A stretch of 64,000 nucleotides of DNA from the NCBI GenBank assembly GCA_007570785.1, contig ML660210.1:1222027-1286026 (forward strand), read 5' to 3'. The position numbers and the translations under genes were made by a program. This DNA is from Antilocapra americana. Lineage: Eukaryota; Chordata; Mammalia; Artiodactyla; Antilocapridae. Positions within the stretch are counted from its first letter, which is position 1. Each line of letters starts with the position of its first letter. The notes under the pieces were generated by a model. It was not told the DNA's origin. It saw nothing but the letters and a program-made list of their open reading frames with translations, and ran no database searches. This document shows, piece by piece, positions 1-10,599 of the stretch.

Positions 1-121
1 ACTGGTGTAAAGTGGTACCTCATTGTGGTTTTGATTTGCATTTCTCTAATAATGAGTGATGTTGAGCATCTTTTCATGTGTTTGTTAGCCATTTTTATAT
101 CTTCTTTGGAGAAATGTCTGT
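1..121 (-). mobile_element. L1 3'-region fragment, antisense
   Basis: Read on the minus strand, this matches the stretch near the C-terminus of L1 ORF2 that is conserved in mammalian L1s. The same region is seen in sense orientation at 18360-18480. The fragment is cut by the window edge, and unassigned AT-rich sequence follows. No open frame of interest. Confidence 0.75.
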
Positions 122-1260
122 TAAGTAGAACTTAGTTTTAAATGACAAATGTAAACTTAGAAGTCTGGCAAAGATAGTGCAATCTCATGAGGACAAAGAG
201 CAAGCATGAAAAAAGTGAGATAGGAAGTGGCTGGGTAATTTGAAATCGATGAGCAATTCAGATTAGTTGAACAGATTACATTGTGGGATGAGACAGAAAA
301 TATAGCTCTATTCCTAGATTACAATATTGATAGATAAAATGTTAAGACAAAAGATGAGGAACAGTTGAAATACGCATAGCTTAACTTTAAGCACCTGATG
401 TTTACTATTCTTTGATGGGAATTTCCAGAATCAAATAGATTGTGCTTCACACCTGTTCTCTGTGTCAAAAGTCTCTTGTGTTTTAAGAAAATAATTAAGG
501 TGTCACTGAACTGTGCATTTATGGAGAATCGTCTGTCTGGTAGATATAGAGCTAAGATATTCATGTTTTACATCACGAATTGTTCAAATATACCTGTGAA
601 TTGGGTATTATATTTTCAGTTTAGACATAGCACATTTACTTATTAAGCATAAATAATTGACCAACAAGTTTGTTGATAGCTTGACTTTGCCCCTTGATGA
701 AAGAGCTGGTATGTTTAAATCCAAGTGCACACAATTCTGAACTTTCTTTAATTATTAGATGATATACATGTTCAGTCTATCGTCACTTTGATATCTGATA
801 GCATAAAAACTTAAATAAGTAAAATGCGTAGTATGAAACAAGCTAGAAGTTGTCTGATTGTCACTTTTGATGTCTATATTTTTCCTAGATCCTTTTGAAG
901 TGCAGCTGTCCAAATGGAGACACTGTTATAGGAGAGTGGGGAACACAGAGTAGAAGAATCATCTTTTATGATGTACTTTCATTCTTCTTAGGCTATTAGA
1001 GTTTTCACAGTAATATTACATTGCTAACTCATATTCAGTGGATTTATTTGCACATAATATGTTTATTGAGTACTTAATTATACCATATATCAAGTACTCT
1101 GTCAATTAGTATCCCAATTCTAAAAGAGTTAGGCACTTGCAAAAACAGTCTCACCAGTCTTGGATTTAGACCTGTTGACATTGAGACCTTGAATGCTTAT
1201 AGGCAATCATAATCTAATCATTAGGTTATCTTATCTACAACTCTTAAATACATTCATAAG
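122..1260. other. Unassigned AT-rich intergenic sequence
   Basis: No repeat family, RNA gene or coding pattern recognised. Frames on either strand are short and have no coding character. Around 1059-1105 there is a weak resemblance to the 'TTATTGAGTACTTA' core of MIR, too degraded to call. Confidence 0.5.
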
Positions 1261-1267
1261 TTTCTAC

Positions 1268-1392
1268 ATGGAGAAGGAAGTGGTAATCCACTCCAGTATT
1301 CTTCCCTGGAAAAATCTTATGGCCGGAGGATCCTGGCAGGTTACAGTCCATGGAGTTGCAAGAGTCAGATATGACTTAGAGACTAACCACCA
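1268..1392 (+). mobile_element. Bov-A/Bov-tA SINE, 3' unit
   Basis: This is the BovB-derived right part of a Bov-tA: 'GAGAAGGAAGTGG', then the 'CCAGTATTCTT' block, then a degraded 'AGAGTCAGA..TGACTTAG' end. The tRNA-like left half is absent. SINEs of this type are moved by BovB machinery in ruminants. Confidence 0.85.
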
Positions 1393-1800
1393 CTGCTATC
1401 ACCAAGCTCTTACAGATCCCTGAAAACCAGATTTTTGACTCGTAAGCCAACTTTATTTCCTCTCTAGTCTGATACATTAGTTCTTAGATAGTAAGGAGTT
1501 GCTGTCTTGTTTCTCTCCCTAGCAGGTGCCCTTTTATTTGAACGTGAAAATTCTTCATGCATACTGTTGTTTAGATTTTTTCATACTTAGCAGAATAATG
1601 TTGAAGTCAGAGACTATTATGGCTACTTGATTATGAAATTTTTTAAATTAGGAATGATTTATAAAAAACTAAAGGAACAATAGAGACATTAATCTATTTC
1701 TTCAGTGTGATTTGCATATGAGGATGAAAAATAAATACCAGTTTAAGTCCCTTCTTGGAATGTTAACATAAATATGTTTCTTTCAACAACAATCTTCCAG
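1393..1800. other. Unassigned intergenic sequence
   Basis: AT-rich sequence between two BovB-derived repeats. Nothing recognised. Confidence 0.5.
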
Positions 1801-1801
1801 G

Positions 1802-2375
1802 TGTTGTTGTTCAGTTACTCAGTTATGTCTGACTCTTTGTTACCCCATGGACTGAAGCACACCAGGCTTCCTTGTCCTTCACCATCTCTGGGAGTTTGTT
1901 CAAATTCATCTCCATTGAGTCAGTGATGCCACCCAATCATCTCATCCTCTGTCATCCCCTTCTCCTCCTGCCTTCAATGTTTCCCAGCATGAAACATTTT
2001 CTAATGAGTCAGCTCTTTGCATCAGATGGCCAAAGTATTGGAGCTTCAGCATCAGTCCTTGCAATGAATATTCATGGTTGATTTCCTGTAAGATGGACTG
2101 GTTTGATCTCCTTGCAGTCCAAGAGGCTGTCAAGAGTCTTCTCTAACACCGCAATTCAAAAGAATCAGTTCTTTGGCACTCAGCCTTCTTTATGGTCCAA
2201 CTTTCACATGACTGCTGGAAAAAACCATAGCTCTGACTATACAGACCTTTATTGACAAAGCAATCTGTCTCTGTTTTTTAATACACTGTCTAGCTTTGCA
2301 ATAGCTTTTCTTCCAAGGAGCAAGCATCTTTTAATTTCATGGTTGCAGACACCATCTGCAGTAATCGTCAAGCTA
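1802..2375 (-). mobile_element. BovB LINE 3' end, 5'-truncated, antisense
   Basis: The plus strand begins with the complement of the BovB 3' terminus ('GTTCAGTTACTCAG') and runs through the C-terminal coding part of BovB pol. On the minus strand the decayed frame reads NHEIKRCLLLGRKAIAKLDS, the BovB segment just after the reverse transcriptase. Stops and indels make it non-functional. It forms an inverted pair with the plus-strand BovB at 2829-3277. Confidence 0.9.
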
Positions 2376-2828
2376 GGCATCCTTTCATTTGGTAGTTTAG
2401 GATCATGGTAGAGTTGTAACCTATTAAATTTAAAGGTGTTTACTGAATCATCTACCATATTTGGGACACTGATTTTGTGCTGTGGGTGAGAGTAATCTAT
2501 GTAAAGCTGGTTTATGTTTGGTTTCCTACCTTAGACTAAAGTTGTCATTTGAAACCTCAACATATTCATGTATTTAACTTATCAAAATAACACAAGTACC
2601 TCAAAGTCATTCTTAATAACATTAAAGTCTAGATAAATGTAAATGTGACTTAAAAATAGCCATAGTTTTTCTCATTGTCTTAATTTGTCTTTCAGTAAGA
2701 ATATTAATTTTATTTTTACTGTAAAATTAAAAGAAAACATGATCTTTCCTTTTTCACAACATTCATGTGGATAAGAAATAATAGTGTACAGTCTAGAAGT
2801 AAAGCATATACTTTTCCTTTCTTTTTTT
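2376..2828. other. Unassigned spacer between inverted BovB copies
   Basis: About 450 bp of AT-rich sequence with no recognised feature. It forms the loop between two BovB 3' ends of opposite orientation. Confidence 0.5.
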
Positions 2829-3277
2829 CAACTATCAAGGCTATGGTTTTTCCAGTAGTCATGTATGGATGTGAGAATTGGACTGTGAAGAAAGCTGAGC
2901 ACCGAAGAATTGATGCTTTTGAACTGTGGTGTTGGAGAAGACTCTTGAGAGTCCCTTGACTGCAAGAAGATCCAACCAGTCCATCTTAAAGGAGATAAGT
3001 CCTTCATTGGAAGGACTGATGTTGAAACTGAAACTCCAATACTTTGGCCACCTCATGTGAAGAGTTGACTCATTGGAAAAGATGCTGATGCTGGGAAGGA
3101 TTGGGAGCAGGAGGAGAAGGGGACAACAGAGGATGAGATGGCTGGATGGCATCACCGACTTGATGGACATGAGTTTGGGTAAACTCCGGGAGCTGGTGAT
3201 AGACAGGGAGGCCTGGCATGCTGCAGTTCATGGGGTTGCAAAGAGTCAGACATGACTGAACGACTGAACAGAACAGT
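2829..3277 (+). mobile_element. BovB LINE 3' end, 5'-truncated
   Basis: Starts in the BovB segment encoding 'AMVFPVVMYGCENWTVKKAEHRRIDAFELWCWRRLLRVP' (visible at 2841-2957). It continues to the typical terminus near 'GACTGAACGACTGAACAG'. It is fairly well conserved for this window (frame [21 protein letters not shown] at 3097-3159), so it is a relatively young copy. No TSD could be recognised. Confidence 0.92.
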
Positions 3278-4246
3278 TGCCAAAGTTTCTTGAAATATTA
3301 GGAGAAGAGGGATTCTTTTGATAAATGAGTAAACAATTAAACATTGTTAAATGGGTTTGTATCTTATATACTGTTCCTTTTGAAATACAAACAAAAACTC
3401 AGTAGTTTTGCTAAAAAATAAATGATAGGCTTTTTAAAAAAAATGCAGTGCCCAGATATACTATAGTAAATAAGATGTAAGCAAAAATTAAGACATGAAT
3501 ATGAGGAAAATACAAGTTGCAAACTAAGGGAAATAAATTAACCAACAACATATTCTGCTGAAAATACCCCATACTTAGCAAAGAGATCTGCTCCTCCATT
3601 AATAATAATAATGATGATAATAATAATATCATCACATTTTGCTGAGTTATAATACAAACTGTTGATTAGACAAGCCTGGGACTTGTGCTGCAGTTATAAT
3701 GCTGACCATAATAATCAATTTGATATGGCATTTTGTATCATGCAAAGAAAAAAAAACAAATTTGAATCAGTTGAATAGTTTGCCTTCATAAGCATGTGAT
3801 TAGATCATGTACAACCAAAATAAATGACTACATTTTTAAACTAGCTAGAACTATGTTATGTAAATAGAAATGAAATTACCTGAAAAATATGAGATACGGG
3901 CTTGAAGTTTGCAAACCAATATATAAACACACACACACACACATGAATTTTATACCTGCTAAGTAAGCCCTAAATAACTGATTTATATTCATGAATATAT
4001 TGCATTGAATTGTTTAGCAGAGACACAGTAAATGACTTTTCCAGCAGTGTAGTGCTCAAACTATTCCTTTAAGAAGCTAACCAGAATTATTATTCATTTT
4101 TAGTTCAAATAGATTTGAGGTGGATATCATTAAAACTGAGAAAACAGAGTGAGAACAGTAATGACTGCTTCATTTGTAGAAAGGAAGCTGACAAGGTGTA
4201 TGCTAATGTTTTTAATTTTGAAAATAAATAAAAGAAAGAAAATATT
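3278..4246. other. Unassigned sequence with small simple repeats
   Basis: AT-rich intergenic DNA. It contains an imperfect (TAA)n/(TGA)n tract around 3600-3630 and a short (AC)n run at about 3928-3944. No gene or interspersed repeat recognised. Confidence 0.5.
3926..3946 (+). repeat. (AC)n microsatellite
   Basis: A short perfect dinucleotide run, about nine units, embedded in AT-rich sequence. Confidence 0.85.
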
Positions 4247-4255
4247 ATGCCAAAC

Positions 4256-4746
4256 CTAGACAGTGTATTAAAATGCAGAGACAGATTACTTTGCTAACAA
4301 AGTTCCTTATAGCTCAAGCTATGGTTTTTCCATTAGTCATGTATGGATGTGAGAGTTGGACCATAAAGAAGGCTGAACACCAAAGTATGGATGCTTTTGA
4401 AGTGTGGTGCTGGAGAAGACTCTTGAGAGTCCTTTGGGCATCAAGTAAATCAAACCAGTCGATCCTAAAGGATATCAGCCTGGAATAATTCATTTGAGGG
4501 ACTGATGATGAATCTCTTAGGCCAGCTGATGCAAAGAGCCACCTGATGGACAAAGATCTGGATGCTGGGAAAATTTGATGTCAGGAGGAGAAGGGGACAG
4601 CAGAGGATGAGATGGTTGGATGGCATCACCGATTCAAGGGACATGAGTTTGAGCAAACTCTAGGAAACAGTGAAAGACAGGCAAGCCTGAAATGCAATCC
4701 CAGGAAACAAAGTGTCAGACATGACTGAGCAACTGAACGACAGAAG
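4256..4746 (+). mobile_element. BovB LINE 3' end with possible TSD
   Basis: Opens at the BovB block 'CTAGACAGTGTATTAAAATG' and ends at 'GAGCAACTGAACGACAGA'. The coding remnant includes AMVFPLVMYGCESWTIKKAE (from 4318). The 9-mer ATGCCAAAC occurs at 4247-4255 and again at 4747-4755 and may be the TSD. However, the left copy resembles BovB's own sequence at this point, so it could be chance or microhomology. Confidence 0.88.
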
Positions 4747-4755
4747 ATGCCAAAC

Positions 4756-5206
4756 TAGTTTCTGGCTATATCAAATAAACATTAATAAAATATACTCTGT
4801 TCTAGTGATATGATTTATTTTAAATCTAATACATTTAAATTTTCCTGTTTGTTGGTTATTGTTTGAAAACAGAAGCCCTTTGCTATTGTTGCCTAAATTG
4901 TCTCATGTAATTTGTTTGACTTTGATTACAATTCTGAAATTATTTCCTTTTAGGTATAATTCAACTATCTCATCACTTTTAGGCACAGTTTTTTGCTATT
5001 TCCTTTTGCTTCAGGGTGGGTGTATGTGTGTGTGTGTACATTGTTCTTGAAACCACATATGCTTACAAAAGAACCACATTCATTTTTGGTCATATCTAGT
5101 ACTTATTTTTAAGGTAAATTAATGCATAAAGTTTGTTAGAAATTTGAGATCTCTTTGTATAGATGAAGTAATTCACTTCAGAAGGGATTGTTTCCCCAAT
5201 ATTGGT
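4756..5206. other. Unassigned intergenic sequence
   Basis: AT-rich. Contains a short (GT)n run near 5023-5037. Nothing else recognised. Confidence 0.5.
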
Positions 5207-5220
5207 TTAGTTGTGTTCCT

Positions 5221-5431
5221 CTTTTTTTTTTTTTAATTTTCTTTACTTTATTGTGTTGGTTTTGCCATACATTGACATGAACCCACCATGGGTTTACATA
5301 TGCTCCCCCTCCCGAAACCCCCTCCCTCCTTCCTCCCGATTCCCTTCCCCTGGGTCATCTCGGTGCACCAGCCCCGAGCATCAGCCCTGGGCTGGCGATT
5401 GATTTCACATATGATAATTAACGTGTTTCAA
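5221..5431 (-). mobile_element. 5'-truncated L1 3'UTR insertion with TSD
   Basis: The plus strand shows a poly-T (the L1 poly-A tail in reverse), followed by the complement of the ruminant L1 3'UTR including 'CCACCATGGGTTTACATATG'. The direct repeats TTAGTTGTGTTCCT (5207-5220) and TTAGTTGTGTTCTT (5432-5445) flank it, a 14-bp TSD with one mismatch. This is standard L1 endonuclease-mediated insertion, about 210 bp long. The target lay at the 3' edge of a BovB copy. Confidence 0.9.
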
Positions 5432-5445
5432 TTAGTTGTGTTCTT

Positions 5446-5565
5446 ATTCAGTCACTAAGTGTGTCCAACGCTTTGCGACCCCATCAACTGCAGCACGCCA
5501 GCCTTTCCTGTCCTTCACTGTCTCCCAGAGTTTGCTCAAATTCATGTCCATTGAGTGGATGATAC
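5446..5565 (-). mobile_element. BovB 3' terminus, part 1 of a split copy
   Basis: Complement of the last ~120 bp of BovB. It stops abruptly at 5565 where an LTR begins; the rest of the same element resumes at 6338. It probably belongs to one minus-strand BovB that was later interrupted. Confidence 0.8.
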
Positions 5566-6337
5566 TGAGAGGGTAACAGGCAGGAAGGCCAGGGGTCTCC
5601 AAAGGGAGGAAATAGACTGCAAGGGTCAGACATTTTTATCTCTATCTTAAGTGGCAGGAGGAAACAAACTAGCAGCGATATTTTTTCCTTGTCTATACAA
5701 AATTAAAAGAGGTTTCTCTTAAAACTCTGTGTTGCCATGACACCTGGTCTCACCTGAAATTAACTATTCTCAAACCTTGAGTTAACCAATGCATTCTTCT
5801 TATGGAAATGTTTGTCTTAAGCTATGTTAATGTACTATGCATTTATCCCAAACTCTATCTTTGATCAGGTTCTGCCAAATGGCTTAAAACCTACTTGACA
5901 AACCAGTATGTTAAACTTAAACATTGTTCTCCTAATCTATGTAAATGAAACTATCTGTAGGTAAATTGCCCTTCTACAAAATTCAAGTCAATCATTTTAT
6001 GGCCCAGGATGGCTCTTCTGGTGTCAAGATAATCCCAAAGTATATCTTATGTATGAGGGGCCTGGTGCCATTCTGAGTTTTGAGACATACCTTTCTTTCA
6101 TTAGCAAACTGCTAGTGACTATATAACATCCAGCCAAAAACTAGCAGGGGGTACTCTTTCTACCCCCTACTGATGCCTATGTCAGAAGCTTCCTCTATTT
6201 CCTTTATATTTTAATAAAACTTTATTAAACAAAAGCTCTGAGCAATAAAGCCTCGTCTCTGGCCCCTGATTGAATTCTTCTCTTCCAGAGGCCAAGATTC
6301 CTGGCGTCTTTGCTGTGATTTCGTCAACAACCTTTCA
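5566..6337 (+). mobile_element. Solo endogenous-retrovirus LTR
   Basis: About 772 bp bounded by TGAGAGG and CCTTTCA, which are imperfect inverted termini of the TG...CA type. AATAAA signals occur at 6213-6218 and 6244-6249, followed by a U5-like GC-richer tail, so transcription is plus-strand. No gag, pol or env sequence adjoins it, so it is a solo LTR. It sits inside a minus-strand BovB (5446-5565 and 6338-7553). A 4-6 bp TSD is not clearly preserved. Class unassigned. Confidence 0.65.
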
Positions 6338-7553
6338 ATGCAACTGGTACACCTCTGTATTCCCTTTTTCCTCCTGACTTCAAACTTTCCAAGCATCAGG
6401 GTCTTTTCCAATGAGTTGGCTCTTTGAAACAGGTGGTCAAAATGTTGAAGCTTCAGAATCAGTCCTTCCAATGAACATACAGGGTTGATTTTCTTTAAGA
6501 TTAACTGACTTGATCTTGCAGTCCAAGGGATTCTCAAGAGTCTTCTGCAGCACGACAGTTCAAAAGCATCAGTTCTTCAGTGCTCAGCCTTCTTTATATT
6601 CTAGCTCTCACATCCAAATACGACTACTGGAAAAACCAAACCTTAGGCTATATGGATCTTTCTTGGCAAAGTAATATCTCTTCTTTTTAATACACTGTCT
6701 ATGTCACAGCTTTTCTTCCAAGGAGCAAGCGTCTTTTAATTTCATGGCTGCAGTTATCATCTGCAGTGATTTTGGAGCCCAAGAAAATAAAGTCTGCAAC
6801 TGTTTACATTGTTTCCCTATCTATTTGCCATGAAGTGATGGGATCAGATGCCATGATGTAAGTTTTCTGAATATTGAGTTTTAAGCCAGCATTTTCACTC
6901 TCCTCTTTCACCTTCATCAAGAGGATCCTTAGTCCCTTTCTGCTTTCTGCCACTAGAGTGCTAAATCTGCATATCTGAGTTTGTTGATATTTCTCCTGGT
7001 GGTCTTAATTCCAGCTTGTGCTTCATCCATTCTGGCATTTCACACGATTTACTCTGCATATAAATTAAATAAGCTGGGTGACAATATACAGCCTTGATGT
7101 ACATTTTCCCCAATTTTGAACCAGTCCATTCTTCCATGTCCAGTTCTGTCACTTTTTGATCTGCATACAGGTTTATCAGGAGGTATGTGTGGTAATCTGA
7201 TATTTCCATCTCTTTAAGGATTTTTCTCATTTTGTTGTGATCCACAGTCAAATGCTTCAGCATTGTTAATGAAGCAGATATTTTTTTCTGGAATTTTCTT
7301 GCTCTTGCTATGATCCAGCAGATGTTGGCAATTTGATCTCTGGTTCCTCTGCCTTTTCTAAACCCAGTTTGTACATCTGAAAGTTCTTGGTGTACATACT
7401 GTTGTAGCCTGGCTTGAAGGATTTTGAATATTACCTCACTCACATATAAAATTAATCCAATTATGTGGTAGTTTGAACAGTCTTTAGCACTGTCTTTCTT
7501 TGAGATTGAAATAAAAACTGATCTTTTCTAGTCCTGTGGCCTTTGCTGAGTTC
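6338..7553 (-). mobile_element. BovB LINE body, part 2, with decayed reverse transcriptase
   Basis: Continuation of the split BovB. The minus-strand frame at 6961-7443 gives an RT N-terminal block with GFRKGRGTRDQI (a BovB signature). The following motif A region has a deletion that removes the catalytic-aspartate segment. The motif B region is scrambled and the frame stops before motif C (YADD). The copy cannot encode an active enzyme. It ends at 7553, where an LTR-like sequence begins. Confidence 0.88.
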
Positions 7554-7953
7554 TGAGGCCAACCATAAATATCCAAAATGTATGATGGACCAATTTCTGG
7601 AAGCCCCACTCCTTCTCCCAAATAATGACTATTCCTCACACTCATTAGCCAATGAAGTTACCCACCCCTCTAAAACCTGACACCCTTGTACCCTGGTGGC
7701 ATTCTTGCCTTCTGAGATGACCTACATTCTGTCTCTGGAGTGTTTGTCTCTAAATAAATCCACTTTTTATCTATTACTCAGTCATCAGTGAATTCTTTTT
7801 GTGATGAGACATCAAGAACCTGAGCTTCATGAAGTCCTGAGACCAAGTGTGATCTCAGTTAAAAGACCATTAGTTCAAGTCCCAGTTTGTGTATTGTTTG
7901 GGTTCAAGTCCTCGCAAGTGAGTTCAAGTACCTATCTGAGTCACACAGTTTCA
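7554..7953 (+). mobile_element. LTR-like sequence, probable ERV
   Basis: About 400 bp starting TGAGGCC and ending near TTTCA, with AATAAA at 7753-7758 and a U5-like continuation. This order of U3, poly-A signal and U5 is typical of a gammaretrovirus-like (ERV1) LTR. It replaces the continuation of BovB at its left edge. Boundaries and class are uncertain, and no TSD was seen. Confidence 0.5.
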
Positions 7954-8057
7954 ATATCGTCTTTTTAAGAGCTCTGATTCTAGAAGAAATCTTTGAAACA
8001 AGTGATAAGATTTCTGGGTTGCTTTGAATATTGGCTGATAGCTAAGCCAAATGATTT

Positions 8058-8123
8058 GACTTTTATTTTTTTAATTAATTTATTTTAATTGGAGGCTATT
8101 ACTTTACAATATTGTGGTGAGTT
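8058..8123 (-). mobile_element. Very short L1 3'-end fragment, antisense
   Basis: T-rich start, then the block 'ATTGGAGGCTATTACTTTAC' that I know from the terminal part of ruminant L1 3'UTRs in reverse. Only about 65 bp survive. Confidence 0.5.
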
Positions 8124-8863
8124 CTTTTGGCTTTTTAAAGTTAAATAAAACACTTGTAGCTTTTACCACTAGATGGTCGTCAGGAACCTTTTAATTTTTG
8201 TGCAGTACTGAAAATAGGTTAACTACAACATGTAAATCATCCTGATATAATTTAGTGAGTGTAATTATTTCTCAATAAAGTAGAGGATTATTTCCATGAA
8301 GAAAAAATAATTTACCCCCAAGTATATATGATATCTTATTAGAGAATTTTTAAAATATTTTCTTAAAGATAAAAATTTAAGATCACATACAAAATTGTTA
8401 TGTTCCAAGGCATATGCTCCAAGTCTGATTCTTTCATTTTTAAATTTATTATATTTAGGATATTTAACAAAAGATTGTTTTGAGAACAATAAGAAATAGT
8501 TGGGACATTTTCAAGTATTTCAGCATATATTATAAGGTACAAATAATTTCAGAGTACATAATATTCAACAATGTAATTTGCTAATTTGACATAATGCAAA
8601 ATATAATGTAAATCAAATTCATATTACATGGAAACAAAAGTCCCTTCCTTGTATATAGGAAAAATATGAAAGAATAAATTTATGTTGTAGCTAATGGCAG
8701 GGTCTTGTTTGTTGGCTCTCTATTTTGTTTCAGTTTTTCTAACTTCAAACTTTCCAGTCAATTTGAACTTGTAGCCTACAGAGAAACTACCCTGTTTATT
8801 TATTTTAAATAAGTAAATCATCCTATAGCATCCAATTATACCATTATTACTACTAATAATAAA
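8124..8863. other. Unassigned AT-rich sequence
   Basis: No recognised repeat or coding pattern. Confidence 0.5.
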
Positions 8864-9060
8864 AATTAACATCTATTGAGTATACACATAGGTTATCTCA
8901 GAAAACTTACAAAATTCCATTTAGTTAGATACTATTAGTACTCATGCTTTATTGTAGTGAAACTGATGCTCAGAGCAGCAAAGCAGGTTACCCATGATAA
9001 CTCAGGAAGTGACAGGTGGAACTGAAATTTGCAACCCACGTTTAAGAGCTTATGCTTCCA
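8864..9060 (+). mobile_element. MIR SINE, near full length
   Basis: In order: 'TAACATCTATTGAG', a degraded middle, 'GTGAAACTGATGCTCAGAG' (consensus: gaaactgaggctcagag), then 'GTGACAGGTGGAACTGAAAT', then the 'AGCTTATGCTTC' end. This is the canonical order of MIR, an ancient mammalian tRNA-derived SINE. Divergence is high, as expected for its age. Confidence 0.8.
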
Positions 9061-10360
9061 CCAACTATATTATATTGAATGCTTTTATTTTTGCATACTT
9101 TCACTGTTAATGTTGGCTCACTTCTCCATTTATACATACTCAAGTTATTTGGGTGAAGTTTCTCCTTAATAATCAACAGCTTAAAGATTCCAAATAAAAC
9201 ATGAAAAATGGTGCCAAATTTGTCATATTTTACTTTTTTATCTTTCAGTAGGCTGTGAGAACATTTAATTCGGTGGAGATGGATAATAGTATTCAAAAAT
9301 ATATACTTATTTTTCAAAAACTTAGACATGCATAATAAACCACTTAAATTTACCATCGAGTTGGAGTCTGATGAGAGAAAAGTTTGTTTAAGTATGCATT
9401 AAGGTATACCCAAGAAAAACACATGGACATATTAAAACTGGCTGTCACAAAAGCAGATTATTTTGTATATATATATATTTTTTTTTTCTAAATTTTCAAG
9501 CAGGCTATTGTGTTATTTTTAAAATAAGGACATTTTTGATATTTCTTTTTGACTTTCAACAGTTTCAATAATAGCAAATCTGAATAAGCATACGTGCTTG
9601 ATCTAGAAAAAAATAAACTGCCTCGCTTTTTGGGGACAAGGTAACTGCTGTGTTCAGCAGCTACTGACTGTATAATTTGGTGGAAAAGAGGGAATATTTC
9701 CAGAGTGTAGATGATAATGCACTCACCGTGTCTCCCAGTTGTTTTCCTGCCAACAGAGTCATAAAATGGAAGTTAAAGAAGACAAGAATTTAAAGAATGA
9801 ACTGTCTTGAGCTGGAAAACACAGCTACATGTTAAAAAGCCTACCAATGCTACTGATTTCTGTCAACCAAAATAAAAGTTAGTGAATGGATTAATGCATT
9901 TCTGGAGAGGCTATTGTTATCTATGCAAACTCCCTTGTTTCTTGCCCAACAAAAATCTATATGTGATTTTAGCTTCCATAATACTGACATAGTTGTTAAC
10001 ATAATCTGCATATAATGATATTATCTATGTTGGTACTTTATTTCAGATATGGAGATATTAAAAATTGTATCATTTAAACTTCAAATAACCCTGTGAAATA
10101 AGTACTCTTCCTGCACATAGTTAAAATGCACACACACAAAGAAAACAAAACAAAAACCAAAGAAACAAACAAAAATCCCCTCTGCTGTCAAAATTTCTAT
10201 CACACTGAATATTTCTCTATAAAGTTAAACCAGTCAACTAGCTGTATGTACAACAGGCTGTTTTCCTTGTTCTATCTCTATCTTAAAACTAGTATGTTTG
10301 ATTTGTCTCATGCATGGGACAAGCCCCAGATAGTAAGAAAGGACTAATTTAAAAAGTTAA
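9061..10360. other. Unassigned sequence with low-complexity tracts
   Basis: AT-rich. Includes a (TA)n/T-run near 9466-9488 and an A-rich stretch near 10130-10180. No gene recognised. Confidence 0.5.
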
Positions 10361-10384
10361 TGTATGTATGTATGTATGTATGTA
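10361..10384 (+). repeat. (TGTA)n microsatellite
   Basis: About six tetranucleotide units immediately 5' of a Bov-tA. The SINE appears to have inserted beside it: TGTATTTA at 10380-10387 is echoed as TGCATTTA after the SINE. Confidence 0.85.
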
Positions 10385-10387
10385 TTT

Positions 10388-10590
10388 AGGGTTTCCACGT
10401 GGCTCAGTGATAAAGAATCCTCTTGCAGGAGATGCTGATTTGATCCCTAATTCATGAAGGTTCTTTGGAGGAGGAAATGACAATCCACCTCAATATTCCT
10501 GCCTGAGAAATTCCATGAACAGAGAAGCCTGGTGGACTACAATCCATAGGGTCACAGAGTTGGACAAAATTTAGTGACTAAACAACAACA
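10388..10590 (+). mobile_element. Bov-tA SINE
   Basis: Has a tRNA-Glu-like left part (GTGGCTCAGTGATAAAGAAT), a degraded B-box region and the BovB-derived right part ending in 'TTAGTGACTAAACAACAACA'. Complete but old. Confidence 0.88.
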
Positions 10591-10599
10591 GATGCATTT

